Shown: piece by piece, positions 1-8,925 of the stretch
How the letters are laid out: each line of letters starts with the position of its first letter
Position numbering within the stretch: position 1 is the first letter of the stretch
Source: Lachnospiraceae bacterium
GTDB taxonomy: Bacteria > Bacillota > Clostridia > Lachnospirales > Lachnospiraceae
Direction of reading: 5' to 3'
Length of the DNA stretch: 32,424 bases
Assembly: GCA_024403255.1 (NCBI GenBank)
Contig: JAKSSE010000012.1
Location: forward strand, 1-32,424
Made by a program: the position numbers and the translations under genes
Notes under the pieces: generated by a model
The model's input: the letters and a program-made list of their open reading frames with translations, nothing else
Database searches by the model: none
What the model was told of the DNA's origin: nothing

Positions 1-2620
1 CGCGGTTGACCGCGGGGTCAGAGGGGTGAGGGCGGCCAGCAAGTACGGTGCCAGGGCTGCCGTGTTCTTCCATCCGCTGGAGAGTCTCTTTTCCCTTTTT
101 CTGCATGAGCTTATGCACATGCTTCATTTCCTCAAAACCCTTTGCTACAGCAAGCGCAATTGCTGGCTTAGCGATACCATACTCCTTGTTGAAAAGGTCA
201 GTTAGTACCTTAACTACAGAAATCTCGTTATCAAGGTTTATAAATGGGTTAAAGAATTTTTGTGTTTTATTAGTAATTGCATCAACATTATTCTTTATGT
301 TTTCAGGGTAAGAGGTAACGATAGGGCAGTTGTAGTGGTTGCCTGCTTCTTTGAACTCGTTTCTCTCGTATGGAATACATGGATAGAAAATTGCATCGAC
401 GCCTTCTTTAATGAGCCATTCTATGTGACCATGTGCAAGCTTTGCAGGGTAGCATTCTGACTCTGAAGGAATAGATTCTATACCCATTTCATAGATTTTT
501 CTGGTTGAAGGAGGACTCAACTTAAATGCAAAGCCGAGTTCCGTGAAGAATTTTGCCCAGAATGGGAAGTTCTCGTAAATGTTGAGAACTCTAGGAATAC
601 CAATAGTTGCAACTGCATCCGCAGAAGGAATTGAATTGTAGCTAAAGAGTAACTGATTTTTGTATTCAAAAAGGTTAGGAATGTTTTCCTTGTTTTTCTC
701 CTTGCCAAGTCCCTTTTCACAACGGTTACCAGTGATGTAGTTTCTGTTGCCAGGGAAACGGTTGATGGTAAGAAGGCAGTTGTTAAGACATCCGCCGCAT
801 CTGGCGAGCTTTGTCTCATAAGTCAGGTTAGAAATCTCATCCAAGGTAAGCATTGAAGTTTCATAACCTTCTTCGTAGTTGTCTCTTGCGATAAGTGCGC
901 ATCCAAAAGCACCCATGATACCGGCAATATCAGGGCGGATAGCATTTACACCAGCTATGGTTTCAAATGAGCGGAGAACGGCATTGTTATAGAAGGTACC
1001 ACCCTGAACAACAACGTGATTTCCAAGGTCTGAAGCATCGTTTAACTTGATAACCTTGAAAAGGGCATTTTTTATAACTGAGTAAGCAAGGCCAGAAGAA
1101 ATATCAGCAACGGTTGCACCTTCTTTTTGCGCCTGCTTAACTTTTGAATTCATAAATACGGTACAACGGGTACCAAGATCAATAGGGTTTTTAGCAAAGA
1201 GTGCTTCTTTTGCAAAATCCTGAACGCTAAAATCAAGTGATTTAGCAAAGGTTTCGATAAATGAACCACATCCGGAAGAACAAGCTTCGTTAAGAAGAAC
1301 TGAATCAACAGTGTGATCTTTTATCTTGATGCACTTCATGTCCTGACCACCAATGTCGAGGATACAGTCAACTTCTGGATCAAAGAAAGCTGCAGCAGTG
1401 TAGTGGGCAATTGTCTCAACCTCACCATCATCAAGCTGGAAAGCAGACTTTAAAAGAGCCTCGCCATAACCTGTTGAGCATGAACGAGCGATTTTAACTC
1501 CTTCAGGGAGTGCTGCCTGAATCTCTTTCATGGCACGTATGGCTGTAGCAACCGGACTGCCAGAGTTGTTTGAATAAAAACTATATAAAAGTGAACCATC
1601 ATCACCGATAAGAGCGATTTTTGTGGTAGTAGAACCTGCATCGATTCCAAGGAATGCATTTCCCTTGTAGTTTGCTAAATCACCTTTTTTTACATTAGCT
1701 TTTGCATGACGTTCTTCAAAAACCTTGAATTCATCTTCATTTTTGAAAAGAGGGTCAAGTCTTGCAACCTCAAACTCCATATGAATGTCAGATGAAAGCT
1801 TATCAACAAGTGATTTTAAAGTGACCTTTTTATCCTCTTCGTAGTTAAGAGCAGAACCCATTGCTGCAAAAAGGTGAGAGTTTTCTGGGATGATGGTGTG
1901 CTCATCGTCAAGCCCAAGAGTGCGAATAAACGCCTCGCGAAGCTGATCTAAAAAGTGAAGTGGACCACCCAAAAAAGCAACATGTCCGCGGATTGGTTTA
2001 CCGCAGGCAAGACCAGAAATAGTCTGATTAACAACAGCCTGGAAAATTGAAGCTGAAAGGTCTTCTCTTGTGGCACCTTCATTTATAAGAGGCTGTATAT
2101 CAGTTTTTGCAAAAACTCCGCAACGTGCGGCGATAGGATATATTTCTTTATAACCTTTTGAGTATTCGTTAAGCCCGGAAGCATCTGTCTGGATAAGTGA
2201 TGCCATCTGATCAATAAAGGAACCTGTACCACCAGCACAGATACCATTCATTCTCTGCTCAACATTACCACCTTCAAAATAGATGATTTTTGCATCCTCA
2301 CCACCAAGCTCTATGGCAACATCTGTCTTTGGTGCTGCAAAGGTAAGGGCAGTGGAAACAGCGATAACTTCCTGAGTAAATGGAACTCCAAGATGCTTGG
2401 CAAGTGTAAGTCCACCAGAACCTGTAATCATTGGACATACATCTATTTTGCCAACTTTTTCCATGGCATCAGATAAAAGTCCCTGAAGGGTTTCTCTTAT
2501 GTTGGCATAGTGTCTTTTATAATCCGAAAAAATAAGCTCATTATTGTCGTCTAAAAGAGCGACTTTTACCGTAGTTGAGCCAATATCAATTCCTAATTTT
2601 GCAAAACTTGTAATTGTCAT
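1..2620 (-). CDS. 2-hydroxyacyl-CoA dehydratase activase (BcrA/BadF/BadG/HgdC family), large fused form, C-terminus cut by window edge
   Basis: Reading the minus strand from ATG at 2620 gives an uninterrupted frame of about 873 codons to the window edge. Two ASKHA-type ATPase domains are visible: the first begins with GIDIGSTTVKVALL near residues 10-22 and has Cys128 in GICAGGTG and Cys167 in ARCGVF; the second starts near residue 320 with FLGIDAGSTTTKIALIG and has CSSGCGSF. A Cys-rich segment (RCGGCLNNC, residues about 605-615) opens the DUF2229-like region. The family (known) uses ATP and a 4Fe-4S cluster to pass a low-potential electron to a 2-hydroxyacyl-CoA dehydratase. Full-length homologues are about 1400 residues, so roughly the last third lies outside. 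AAGAAAGAAAG precedes the start. The specific substrate cannot be told from the sequence. The last 15 or so visible codons are oddly GC-rich. Confidence 0.9.
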   Translation of the reverse strand, partial: MTITSFAKLGIDIGSTTVKVALLDDNNELIFSDYKRHYANIRETLQGLLSDAMEKVGKIDVCPMITGSGGLTLAKHLGVPFTQEVIAVSTALTFAAPKTDVAIELGGEDAKIIYFEGGNVEQRMNGICAGGTGSFIDQMASLIQTDASGLNEYSKGYKEIYPIAARCGVFAKTDIQPLINEGATREDLSASIFQAVVNQTISGLACGKPIRGHVAFLGGPLHFLDQLREAFIRTLGLDDEHTIIPENSHLFAAMGSALNYEEDKKVTLKSLVDKLSSDIHMEFEVARLDPLFKNEDEFKVFEERHAKANVKKGDLANYKGNAFLGIDAGSTTTKIALIGDDGSLLYSFYSNNSGSPVATAIRAMKEIQAALPEGVKIARSCSTGYGEALLKSAFQLDDGEVETIAHYTAAAFFDPEVDCILDIGGQDMKCIKIKDHTVDSVLLNEACSSGCGSFIETFAKSLDFSVQDFAKEALFAKNPIDLGTRCTVFMNSKVKQAQKEGATVADISSGLAYSVIKNALFKVIKLNDASDLGNHVVVQGGTFYNNAVLRSFETIAGVNAIRPDIAGIMGAFGCALIARDNYEEGYETSMLTLDEISNLTYETKLARCGGCLNNCLLTINRFPGNRNYITGNRCEKGLGKEKNKENIPNLFEYKNQLLFSYNSIPSADAVATIGIPRVLNIYENFPFWAKFFTELGFAFKLSPPSTRKIYEMGIESIPSESECYPAKLAHGHIEWLIKEGVDAIFYPCIPYERNEFKEAGNHYNCPIVTSYPENIKNNVDAITNKTQKFFNPFINLDNEISVVKVLTDLFNKEYGIAKPAIALAVAKGFEEMKHVHKLMQKKGKETLQRMEEHGSPGTVLAGRPHPSDPAVNR

Positions 2621-2665
2621 AATAGTCTTTCTTTCTTATTTATATGCAATAAAAAGCAATGAAAT

Positions 2666-2694
2666 ATTATATATGAAAAATTGTAAAAACTCAA
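2666..2694 (-). promoter_or_regulatory. Sigma-70 type promoter of the dehydratase activase gene
   Basis: On the minus strand TTGAGT (complement of 2689-2694) and TATAAT (complement of 2666-2671) are separated by exactly 17 bases. The predicted start of transcription lies about 40 bases before the activase ATG. The -10 hexamer is a perfect consensus and the -35 matches four of six positions. Confidence 0.75.
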
Positions 2695-2747
2695 CCAACT
2701 AAAAAGTGGTGTCGATTTCACGAATTTTTCACGAATTGATAGTAAAG

Positions 2748-2776
2748 TGGCAGTTGTAAACAAAGTGTGGTACTAT
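2748..2776 (+). promoter_or_regulatory. Possible extended -10 promoter of the rhomboid-like gene
   Basis: TGG followed by TACTAT (2768-2776) forms an extended -10 element 20 bases before the start codon at 2796. A weak -35 candidate TGGCAG (2748-2753) lies at 17-base spacing. The short leader contains TAGGAG at 2783-2788 as ribosome binding site. Confidence 0.4.
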
Positions 2777-2795
2777 ACCGCATAGGAGAAAAAAC

Positions 2796-3731
2796 ATGGT
2801 AGATAAATTAGAAAGAAAATTCGGTAAGTATGCAGTTCCAAGGCTGATGATGTACATTATTGGCTGCTATATAGTTGGTTATGTGCTTTCCTTTATGGGA
2901 AGAGCATATGGAGTAAATATCGTTAGCTATCTTCAGCTTGAGCCATATTATATAATTCATCACTTCCAATTCTGGAGACTGTTTACCTGGGTGCTTATTC
3001 CACCGCAGGAAAATATATTTTTTGCACTTATTATGTGCTTTTTCTATTACCAGCTTGGCAATATGATGGAGCAGACCTGGGGTACTTTTAAATTTAATCT
3101 CTATATGTTTGGCGGATTTTTATGCACTATAATTGGTGCTTTCATTTTATACGCTGTTTACACTATTATCACTGGTGGCCCGGTAAAAGGCACTGGTATG
3201 TTCTTTAGCACCTATTACATAAACCTTTCAATCTTCCTTGCTTTTGCAGCCTGTTATCCAGAACAGCGCGTTATGCTTTATTTTATATTCCCGATAAGAA
3301 TCAAAATTTTAGCTTACGTTTATGTTGCGATTGTTCTTTTGCAGGCGTTTAGCTATGGTGGATTCGGTATACACTATGTTGTTTGCTATACTGTTGCAGT
3401 TGTGTGCTCACTCCTTAATTTCCTTATATTCTTCCTTGGAAATAAAAGGACGGGCTTTAAAAATGCACAGCGCAGAAAAAACTTTACCAACGCCTACAAT
3501 TCAGGGTACCAGGGATTTTCATACCAAAGCCAGGAAAAAGCCAGATATCAGGAAAGACCAAAGTCATCTGGTCCTTCTCCTAAGGTAAATACAATTACCC
3601 GCCATAAATGTGCGGTCTGCGGACGAAGTGAACTCGATGGTGCCAACATCGAATTTAGATTCTGTTCAAAATGTAACGGCAATTATGAATATTGTCAGGA
3701 GCATCTGTTCACACATACACATGTGAAATAA
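2796..3731 (+). CDS. Rhomboid-like (derlin-like) membrane protein with C-terminal zinc ribbon; probably not a protease
   Basis: 311 residues. About six hydrophobic segments lie between residues 15 and 215. FWRLFTWVL at 59-67 matches the WR motif in the first loop of rhomboids and derlins, and MEQTWGTFKF at 91-100 matches the rhomboid segment E..WG..KF. I do not find the catalytic GxSG serine motif, and the only candidate for the late histidine is GIHY near 191-194, so proteolysis is unlikely; this resembles rhomboid pseudoproteases or bacterial derlin-like proteins (inference). A basic linker leads to a zinc-ribbon-like tail: HKCAVCG (Cys272, Cys275) and FCSKC (Cys290, Cys293), followed by Cys300 and several histidines. 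The start has TAGGAG 8 bases upstream. It is followed by a strong terminator, so it is probably a single-gene unit. Confidence 0.75.
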   Translation: MVDKLERKFGKYAVPRLMMYIIGCYIVGYVLSFMGRAYGVNIVSYLQLEPYYIIHHFQFWRLFTWVLIPPQENIFFALIMCFFYYQLGNMMEQTWGTFKFNLYMFGGFLCTIIGAFILYAVYTIITGGPVKGTGMFFSTYYINLSIFLAFAACYPEQRVMLYFIFPIRIKILAYVYVAIVLLQAFSYGGFGIHYVVCYTVAVVCSLLNFLIFFLGNKRTGFKNAQRRKNFTNAYNSGYQGFSYQSQEKARYQERPKSSGPSPKVNTITRHKCAVCGRSELDGANIEFRFCSKCNGNYEYCQEHLFTHTHVK

Positions 3732-3774
3732 TAATTGGTTATCTTCCTGTAGGCCGAAAGAATAACTGAAAAAT

Positions 3775-3851
3775 ACGCTCACAGATATGATTTCATTTCG
3801 ACATCGTTTGTAGATGTCGAAAGAAATACATATCTGTGGGCGTTTTGTTTT
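3775..3851 (+). terminator. Very long intrinsic terminator hairpin after the rhomboid-like gene
   Basis: The outer arms 3775-3789 and 3829-3843 pair over 15 bp with one G-T wobble. An inner stem 3791-3794/3823-3826 and 3796-3805/3813-3822 continues to a 7-base loop, with only single-base bulges. The distal arm is followed by TTTTGTTTT (3843-3851). The total stem is close to 30 bp, unusually long for a simple terminator. Confidence 0.8.
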
Positions 3852-3864
3852 ACCTAAAAAGTCG

Positions 3865-3892
3865 GCCGTACAAAAAACGCCGTACAAAAAAC
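3865..3892 (+). repeat. Perfect tandem duplication of a 14-bp unit
   Basis: GCCGTACAAAAAAC occurs at 3865-3878 and again immediately at 3879-3892 without a mismatch. It lies between the terminator of the upstream gene and the dgt start, 60 bases before the dgt ATG. It may be a replication-slippage duplication or a pair of protein-binding half sites. Confidence 0.85.
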
Positions 3893-3951
3893 TTTTGCCG
3901 AGAAAAAGGAAATACCTCTTTTTTACGTAATACTCTTAATGGAGGGTAAAA

Positions 3952-4965
3952 ATGAGCATTAGAGAACAGATGGAAGAGCGTGAAAGACAGATACTTAGTC
4001 CTTACGCTACCCTTAGTGAAAATTCCAGAGGCAGAGATGTTGATGAGCCACAGTGCGATATTCGTCCAGTGTTTCAAAGAGACAGGGATAGAATTCTTCA
4101 CTGCAAGAGTTTTAGACGTCTTAAAAATAAATCGCAGGTTTTTTTGACTCCTTTAGGAGATCATTACAGAACCAGGCTTAGCCACACACTTGAGGTCAGT
4201 CAAAATGCCAGAACTATAGCAAAGGCACTTCGACTCAATGAAGATTTGGTTGAGGCAATAGCTTTGGGACATGATTTAGGGCATACACCATTTGGCCACT
4301 GTGGAGAGTACGAGCTTAACAGGCTCTGTGCAGAGGGCTTTATTCATTCAGAACAGAGCGTTCGTATCGTGGAAAAGCTTGAGAAGGGTGGAGAAGGCTT
4401 AAATCTTACATGGGAAGTAAGAGACGGTATTAGAAACCATCAGACCAGCTCGATGCCTTCTACTCCAGAAGGATGTATTGTCAGAATTTCAGATAAAATT
4501 GCATATTTGAATCATGACATAGATGATGCGATTAGAGCCCAGATTTTAAGTGAGGATGATATTCCTCTTCATATCAGAAGCACGCTGGGTTTATCCACAA
4601 GAGAGAGACTTGATAATATGATTCATGACATTGTAAATACCAGTCAGAATCAGGAAAAAATAGCTATGACAGATGAAATGTGGGAGGCAATGCAGGAACT
4701 TAGGAAATTTATGTTCCAGAATGTCTACACTAATCCAGTTGCTAAAAGTGAGGAAATAAAGGCTCGTAGAATGATTGGAGAAATGTTCGAGTTATTCTGC
4801 GATAAGCCGGAGGAAATGCCAGAAAAGTATCGTCGAATGATTGAGGACGGAGAGTCGAAGGGCAGAGTTGTCTGTGACTATATTTCTGGAATGACTGATC
4901 AGTTCTGTGTTGCAAAATTTAGTCAGTATTACATGCCAGAGGCTTGGCAGGTGGATGGATATTAA
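3952..4965 (+). CDS. dgt: dGTPase-like HD-domain deoxynucleoside triphosphate triphosphohydrolase
   Basis: 337 residues. The HD-domain metal ligands are visible: RLSHTLEVSQ (near residue 75), then GHDLGHTPFGH (near 105-115), and a late aspartate in RISDKIAYLNHDIDDA (near 180). The GHDLGHTPFGH signature is typical of the dGTP triphosphohydrolase family, which hydrolyses dNTPs to deoxynucleoside and triphosphate and so helps set dNTP pools. GGAGGG at 3941-3946 precedes the ATG. It is the first gene of a tight operon: its TAA stop overlaps the ATG of dnaG by one base. Its length fits the shorter Firmicutes subgroup. Which nucleotide it prefers cannot be read from the sequence. Confidence 0.9.
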   Translation: MSIREQMEERERQILSPYATLSENSRGRDVDEPQCDIRPVFQRDRDRILHCKSFRRLKNKSQVFLTPLGDHYRTRLSHTLEVSQNARTIAKALRLNEDLVEAIALGHDLGHTPFGHCGEYELNRLCAEGFIHSEQSVRIVEKLEKGGEGLNLTWEVRDGIRNHQTSSMPSTPEGCIVRISDKIAYLNHDIDDAIRAQILSEDDIPLHIRSTLGLSTRERLDNMIHDIVNTSQNQEKIAMTDEMWEAMQELRKFMFQNVYTNPVAKSEEIKARRMIGEMFELFCDKPEEMPEKYRRMIEDGESKGRVVCDYISGMTDQFCVAKFSQYYMPEAWQVDGY

Positions 4966-6761
4966 TGGCCTATTACGAAGATGATCTTTTGGACAAAGTG
5001 CTAAATGCAAACGATATAGTAGATGTCGTTGGGTCCTATGTACAATTACAGAGAAAAGGAAATACATATTTTGGGCTTTGTCCGTTCCATGGTGAAAAGA
5101 CAGCATCCTTTTCGGTTAGCCAGAAAAAGCAGATGTTTTACTGTTTTGGATGTCATAAGGGTGGAAGTGCTTTTAATTTCCTTATGGAAATGGAAAATAT
5201 CACTTTCCCGGAAGCGGTTGAAAAGCTTGCCCAGCAGGGAGGAATAGATCTTCCTAAAAGAGAATTTACTCCTGAACAGGCCAGAAAAAAGGAAACAAGA
5301 GATAACCTTCAGGAAATTGTAAATGAGGCTGCAAAATATTATTACACGGTTTTGCAGTCGGATGAAGGAAAAAGAGGCCGCGAGTATTTTGAAAAGCGAG
5401 GATTGAGAGAAGAAACTATAAAGAAGTTTGGACTTGGTTTTTCGACAATGAAGGGTGGTCTTTACGAGCATCTGAAAGCTCTGGGGTATTCTGATGACAA
5501 TATAATGAAATCGGGTATCGTTTCTTTCTCGGAAAAAGATGGCTTTAGAGATAAGTTCTGGAATCGTGTAATGTTTCCGATTATGAATGACAGGGGAAAA
5601 ATAATAGCCCTTGGCGGAAGAGTAACAGGCGATGGAGAGCCTAAATATCTTAACTCTTCGGAGTCGGATATTTTCTATAAAAGAAAAACTTTTTACGGAC
5701 TAAATTTCGCAAGAAAATCAAGACTTAAAGGAAAGATTTTGTGCGAAGGTTATATGGATGTAATAAGTCTTCATCAGGCAGGTTTTGATAATGCAATGGC
5801 GGCGCTTGGAACTGCATTCACTGAAGAGCACTCTAGGATGTTGCCTGGTTTTGTTAAAGATTTGGTGTATCTTTGTTTTGATTCCGATGGCCCGGGACGA
5901 GATGCTATTTTGAGAGCCATACCGCTTCTGGATGATGTTGGTATAAGGGCAAAAGTAATCGATATGTCTCCGCATAAGGATCCTGATGAGTTTATAAAGG
6001 AAAAAGGTGCAGATGCATTTAGAGAACGCATTGAGAATGCTGAAAACAGTTTTCTTTTTGAACTAAAATGCAAGGCTGATAAGACAGACAGATCTGACCC
6101 GACTGAGGAAAGCGAATTTCAGGATTATGCATTTACAGAAGCATTTTTAAGATATGGCTCAGACCCGATGACGCTAAATGTTTTTGTAAAGAGCATTTGT
6201 CAGAAATTTGATATAGATGGAAATCTTGCGAAAGATAAGATAAATAAGCTTTCAAGAGAGAGAATACCACGTCAGATGGTAAAACCAAAGGAAGAAGGCG
6301 AAGTTAAGCTTTCAAAGGCTGAGGTTAAGAAAAAAGGCATAAGTAAAAAACAGACACTTTTACTGCATTATCTTAGTGAATATCATTCTTTATACGGTCA
6401 GGTAAAAGAATTCATCACACCTTTAGACTTTGATCCGCCTACTTTAAGACGGGCAGCAGAAATGCTTTATGAACAGCTGGAAAAAGGTGAGGTTAATCCG
6501 CAGTCAATAATAAGGGAGTTTACCGACCCGGAAGAGACGCAGATTGTCACGGGTATCTTTTTTGAAACGTTGACCGATGTTGAAAATGAAGATGCGACGG
6601 AAAAACCAGAAGAAGTTGCAAAAGGATTAACGCAGCTTGTTCGAAGCATAAAAGAAGAAAGTATATCCAGAGAAGCAGCACAAAATACGCTTAGCTTCCA
6701 GGATAAGATTAATAGTAAAAAAATACTCGAAGCTATTTCGAATACCAGATTTACAGTTTAA
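4965..6761 (+). CDS. dnaG: DNA primase
   Basis: 598 residues from the ATG at 4965, chosen because it overlaps the dgt stop (TAATG), has AGGTGG about 10 bases upstream and gives the usual family N-terminus; an in-frame start at 4944 would only add seven residues. The CHC2 zinc finger is intact: Cys39, His42, Cys60, Cys63 (CPFH ... CFGC). The catalytic core and TOPRIM fold follow, with the acidic residues in [12 protein letters not shown] (near 260) and [12 protein letters not shown] (near 305). The C-terminal part (about 440-598) is the divergent helicase-binding region. It makes RNA primers at the replication fork together with the replicative helicase. Its stop overlaps an in-frame ATG upstream of rpoD. 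Confidence 0.96.
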   Translation: MAYYEDDLLDKVLNANDIVDVVGSYVQLQRKGNTYFGLCPFHGEKTASFSVSQKKQMFYCFGCHKGGSAFNFLMEMENITFPEAVEKLAQQGGIDLPKREFTPEQARKKETRDNLQEIVNEAAKYYYTVLQSDEGKRGREYFEKRGLREETIKKFGLGFSTMKGGLYEHLKALGYSDDNIMKSGIVSFSEKDGFRDKFWNRVMFPIMNDRGKIIALGGRVTGDGEPKYLNSSESDIFYKRKTFYGLNFARKSRLKGKILCEGYMDVISLHQAGFDNAMAALGTAFTEEHSRMLPGFVKDLVYLCFDSDGPGRDAILRAIPLLDDVGIRAKVIDMSPHKDPDEFIKEKGADAFRERIENAENSFLFELKCKADKTDRSDPTEESEFQDYAFTEAFLRYGSDPMTLNVFVKSICQKFDIDGNLAKDKINKLSRERIPRQMVKPKEEGEVKLSKAEVKKKGISKKQTLLLHYLSEYHSLYGQVKEFITPLDFDPPTLRRAAEMLYEQLEKGEVNPQSIIREFTDPEETQIVTGIFFETLTDVENEDATEKPEEVAKGLTQLVRSIKEESISREAAQNTLSFQDKINSKKILEAISNTRFTV

Positions 6762-6772
6762 TGGAGGAAAAT

Positions 6773-8224
6773 ATGGCAACCAAGAAGAATCAGGAAGTTG
6801 AGATTGAGTTAGGAAGCATAACCATGGAAATAGATGACATTCCAGAGGAAGCTCCAAAGAAATCTACAACTAAAAAGAAGACTACTGCAAAGAAGACAGA
6901 GGCAAAGGAAGAAAAAACAGCGGTTAAAGAAGAAAAACCAGCAGCAAAAAAGACTACAAAAAAAGCTGCTGCTAAAGAAGAAACAGTAGAAGAAAAGCCA
7001 GTTAAGAAAACTGCAAAGAAGACTACAACTAAAAAGACTACAAAGAAGGCAAAAGAAGAGGCTCCTAAAGAAGAGGTTTCTGAGGAGGAAGCAAAAGATA
7101 CTGAAGAGGCAAAGGCTGCAATCGAGAAGCGTTGTGAGGAACTTTTAGAAGTAGCTAAGAAAAAGAAAAATGCTCTTGAACTTCAGGAGGTTAATGACTT
7201 TTTCAAGGAGCTTAATCCTACTTCAAAGCAGCTTACAGGTATTCTTTCTTTTCTTGAAGAAAACAGCATTGATGTTATCCGTAATGAGGAAGTTGATGAT
7301 GATACTCTTCTTCTTGAGCTTGACCTTGATATGAGCACTAACGAAGAGATAGAAGAAGTTGAAAGAATAGATCTTTCTGTTCCAGATTCAGTTTCCATTG
7401 AAGATCCTGTTCGTATGTATCTTAAGGAAATTGGTAAGGTTCCACTTCTTACTGCTGATGAAGAAATTGAACTTGCCAAGCGTATGGAACTTGGTGATCG
7501 TGAAGCTAAGAACAAACTTGCTGAAGCAAACCTTCGACTTGTAGTTTCTATCGCAAAAAGATACGTTGGACGTGGAATGCTTTTCCTTGATCTTATTCAG
7601 GAAGGCAACCTTGGTCTTATGAAGGCAGTTGAAAAGTTTGATTACAGAAAGGGATACAAGTTCTCTACCTATGCAACATGGTGGATTCGTCAGGCTATCA
7701 CTCGTGCTATAGCTGACCAGGCTAGAACTATTCGTATTCCAGTACATATGGTTGAAACCATCAATAAGCTCATCCGTGTTTCTCGTACACTTCTTCAGAC
7801 TCTTGGTCGTGAGCCAAGTCCAGAAGAAATTGCAGAGGAAATGGAAATCTCTGTAGAGAGAGTCCGCGAAATCTTAAAGATTTCTCAGGAGCCAGTTTCA
7901 CTTGAGACTCCAATCGGTGAGGAGGAAGATTCACATCTTGGTGATTTCATCGAAGATTCAAATGTTCCAGTACCAGCTGATGCAGCGGCTCAGACGCTTC
8001 TTAAAGAACAACTTGAGGAAGTTCTTGACACACTTAATGAGCGTGAAAGAAAAGTTCTTATTCTTCGTTTTGGACTTGAAGATGGCAGAAACCGTACTCT
8101 TGAAGAGGTTGGTAAGGAGTTTAATGTAACTCGTGAGAGAATTCGTCAGATTGAGTCAAAGGCTCTTAGAAAGCTTCGTCATCCATCAAGAAGCCGTAAA
8201 CTCAAAGATTATTTAGAGCAGTAA
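6773..8224 (+). CDS. rpoD: Primary sigma factor of RNA polymerase (SigA/RpoD) with Lys/Ala/Thr-rich N-terminal extension
   Basis: 483 residues from ATG 6773. That start is preferred over the ATG at 6761 because GGAGG at 6763-6767 is then a well-placed ribosome binding site. Residues about 20-110 are a low-complexity Lys/Thr/Ala/Glu segment with repeats such as [12 protein letters not shown] and [17 protein letters not shown]. Region 1.1-like sequence follows (about 120-190), then region 1.2 ([11 protein letters not shown]), region 2 ([39 protein letters not shown]), region 3 and region 4 with the helix-turn-helix ending in [18 protein letters not shown]. It directs core polymerase to housekeeping promoters. 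The stop overlaps the trmK start (TAATG), so the genes are probably translationally coupled. Confidence 0.97.
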   Translation: MATKKNQEVEIELGSITMEIDDIPEEAPKKSTTKKKTTAKKTEAKEEKTAVKEEKPAAKKTTKKAAAKEETVEEKPVKKTAKKTTTKKTTKKAKEEAPKEEVSEEEAKDTEEAKAAIEKRCEELLEVAKKKKNALELQEVNDFFKELNPTSKQLTGILSFLEENSIDVIRNEEVDDDTLLLELDLDMSTNEEIEEVERIDLSVPDSVSIEDPVRMYLKEIGKVPLLTADEEIELAKRMELGDREAKNKLAEANLRLVVSIAKRYVGRGMLFLDLIQEGNLGLMKAVEKFDYRKGYKFSTYATWWIRQAITRAIADQARTIRIPVHMVETINKLIRVSRTLLQTLGREPSPEEIAEEMEISVERVREILKISQEPVSLETPIGEEEDSHLGDFIEDSNVPVPADAAAQTLLKEQLEEVLDTLNERERKVLILRFGLEDGRNRTLEEVGKEFNVTRERIRQIESKALRKLRHPSRSRKLKDYLEQ

Positions 8225-8925
8225 TGGATAAAGCGATAAACCTTTCCGGCCGTATGGAGAAAATCCTTGATATGGCAGGGAAAGGACAAACTATAGCAGA
8301 TATAGGATGTGACCATGGATATGTCAGCATAGCAGCTGTGAAGAGGAATCTTTTTAGCGAAGCTATTGCGATGGATATAAATAAGGGGCCATTAGAATCT
8401 GCAAAAGCAAATGCTCAAAATTTTGGGGTGTCCGCCAATATAGATTTTAGGCTTTCAAATGGTCTTGAAAAGCTACACCAAAACGAGGCAGACACCATAC
8501 TTATTGCAGGAATGGGTGGTCCACTTATTTGCGAAATTTTAAGCGCAAATATGGATGTTGCAAAAAGTGCTAAAAAGCTTGTTCTTTCGCCACAGTCAGA
8601 AATCCCTGAGTTTAGGAAGTTTGTTTTAGAAAACGGATTTAGGATTGATGAAGAGGAAATGGTAAAAGATGAAGGAAAATACTACTTTGTTTTCTGTCTT
8701 TCCCCATCTGAAGAAAATGATTATCCGGCAGGCGAGCTTGGCATATGCTACGGCGGACTTTTACTTGAAAAAAAGCATCCTGTGCTAAAGGAGTTTTTGC
8801 TAAAACAAAAAGATGTCGTGTCTACGCTTTTAGAAAAAGATGGAATAAAAGGCACGTCAAAAGCTGAAAGTTTCAAAGAGGAGCTTAGAAAGATAAATGA
8901 GTCAATGGAATCCTTTTACAGTTAA
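8224..8925 (+). CDS. trmK: tRNA (adenine22-N1)-methyltransferase
   Basis: 233 residues. The SAM-binding motif IADIGCDHGYVSIAA appears near residues 22-37 and the family motif LIAGMGGPLI near 92-101, followed by SPQSEIPEFRKFVLENGF. TrmK methylates A22 at N1 in bacterial tRNAs and is a Rossmann-fold SAM-dependent enzyme. The gene follows rpoD with a one-base overlap, an arrangement that is common in Firmicutes, and its 3' end overlaps the Nif3-like gene by 29 bases. The C-terminal coiled helical part (about 165-233) is present, so the protein looks complete. Confidence 0.9.
   Translation: MDKAINLSGRMEKILDMAGKGQTIADIGCDHGYVSIAAVKRNLFSEAIAMDINKGPLESAKANAQNFGVSANIDFRLSNGLEKLHQNEADTILIAGMGGPLICEILSANMDVAKSAKKLVLSPQSEIPEFRKFVLENGFRIDEEEMVKDEGKYYFVFCLSPSEENDYPAGELGICYGGLLLEKKHPVLKEFLLKQKDVVSTLLEKDGIKGTSKAESFKEELRKINESMESFYS

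Noticed and set aside
48..460. Short plus-strand open frames over the left end
   Set aside because: They are antisense to the well-conserved activase coding sequence.
6761..6772. ATG at 6761 as start of rpoD
   Set aside because: It would place the strong GGAGG inside the coding sequence; ATG 6773 uses it at normal spacing.
6860..7080. Lys/Thr-rich DNA repeats in rpoD as a tandem repeat or CRISPR-like array
   Set aside because: The repeats are irregular codon-level low complexity within an open frame, with no conserved unit and spacer pattern.
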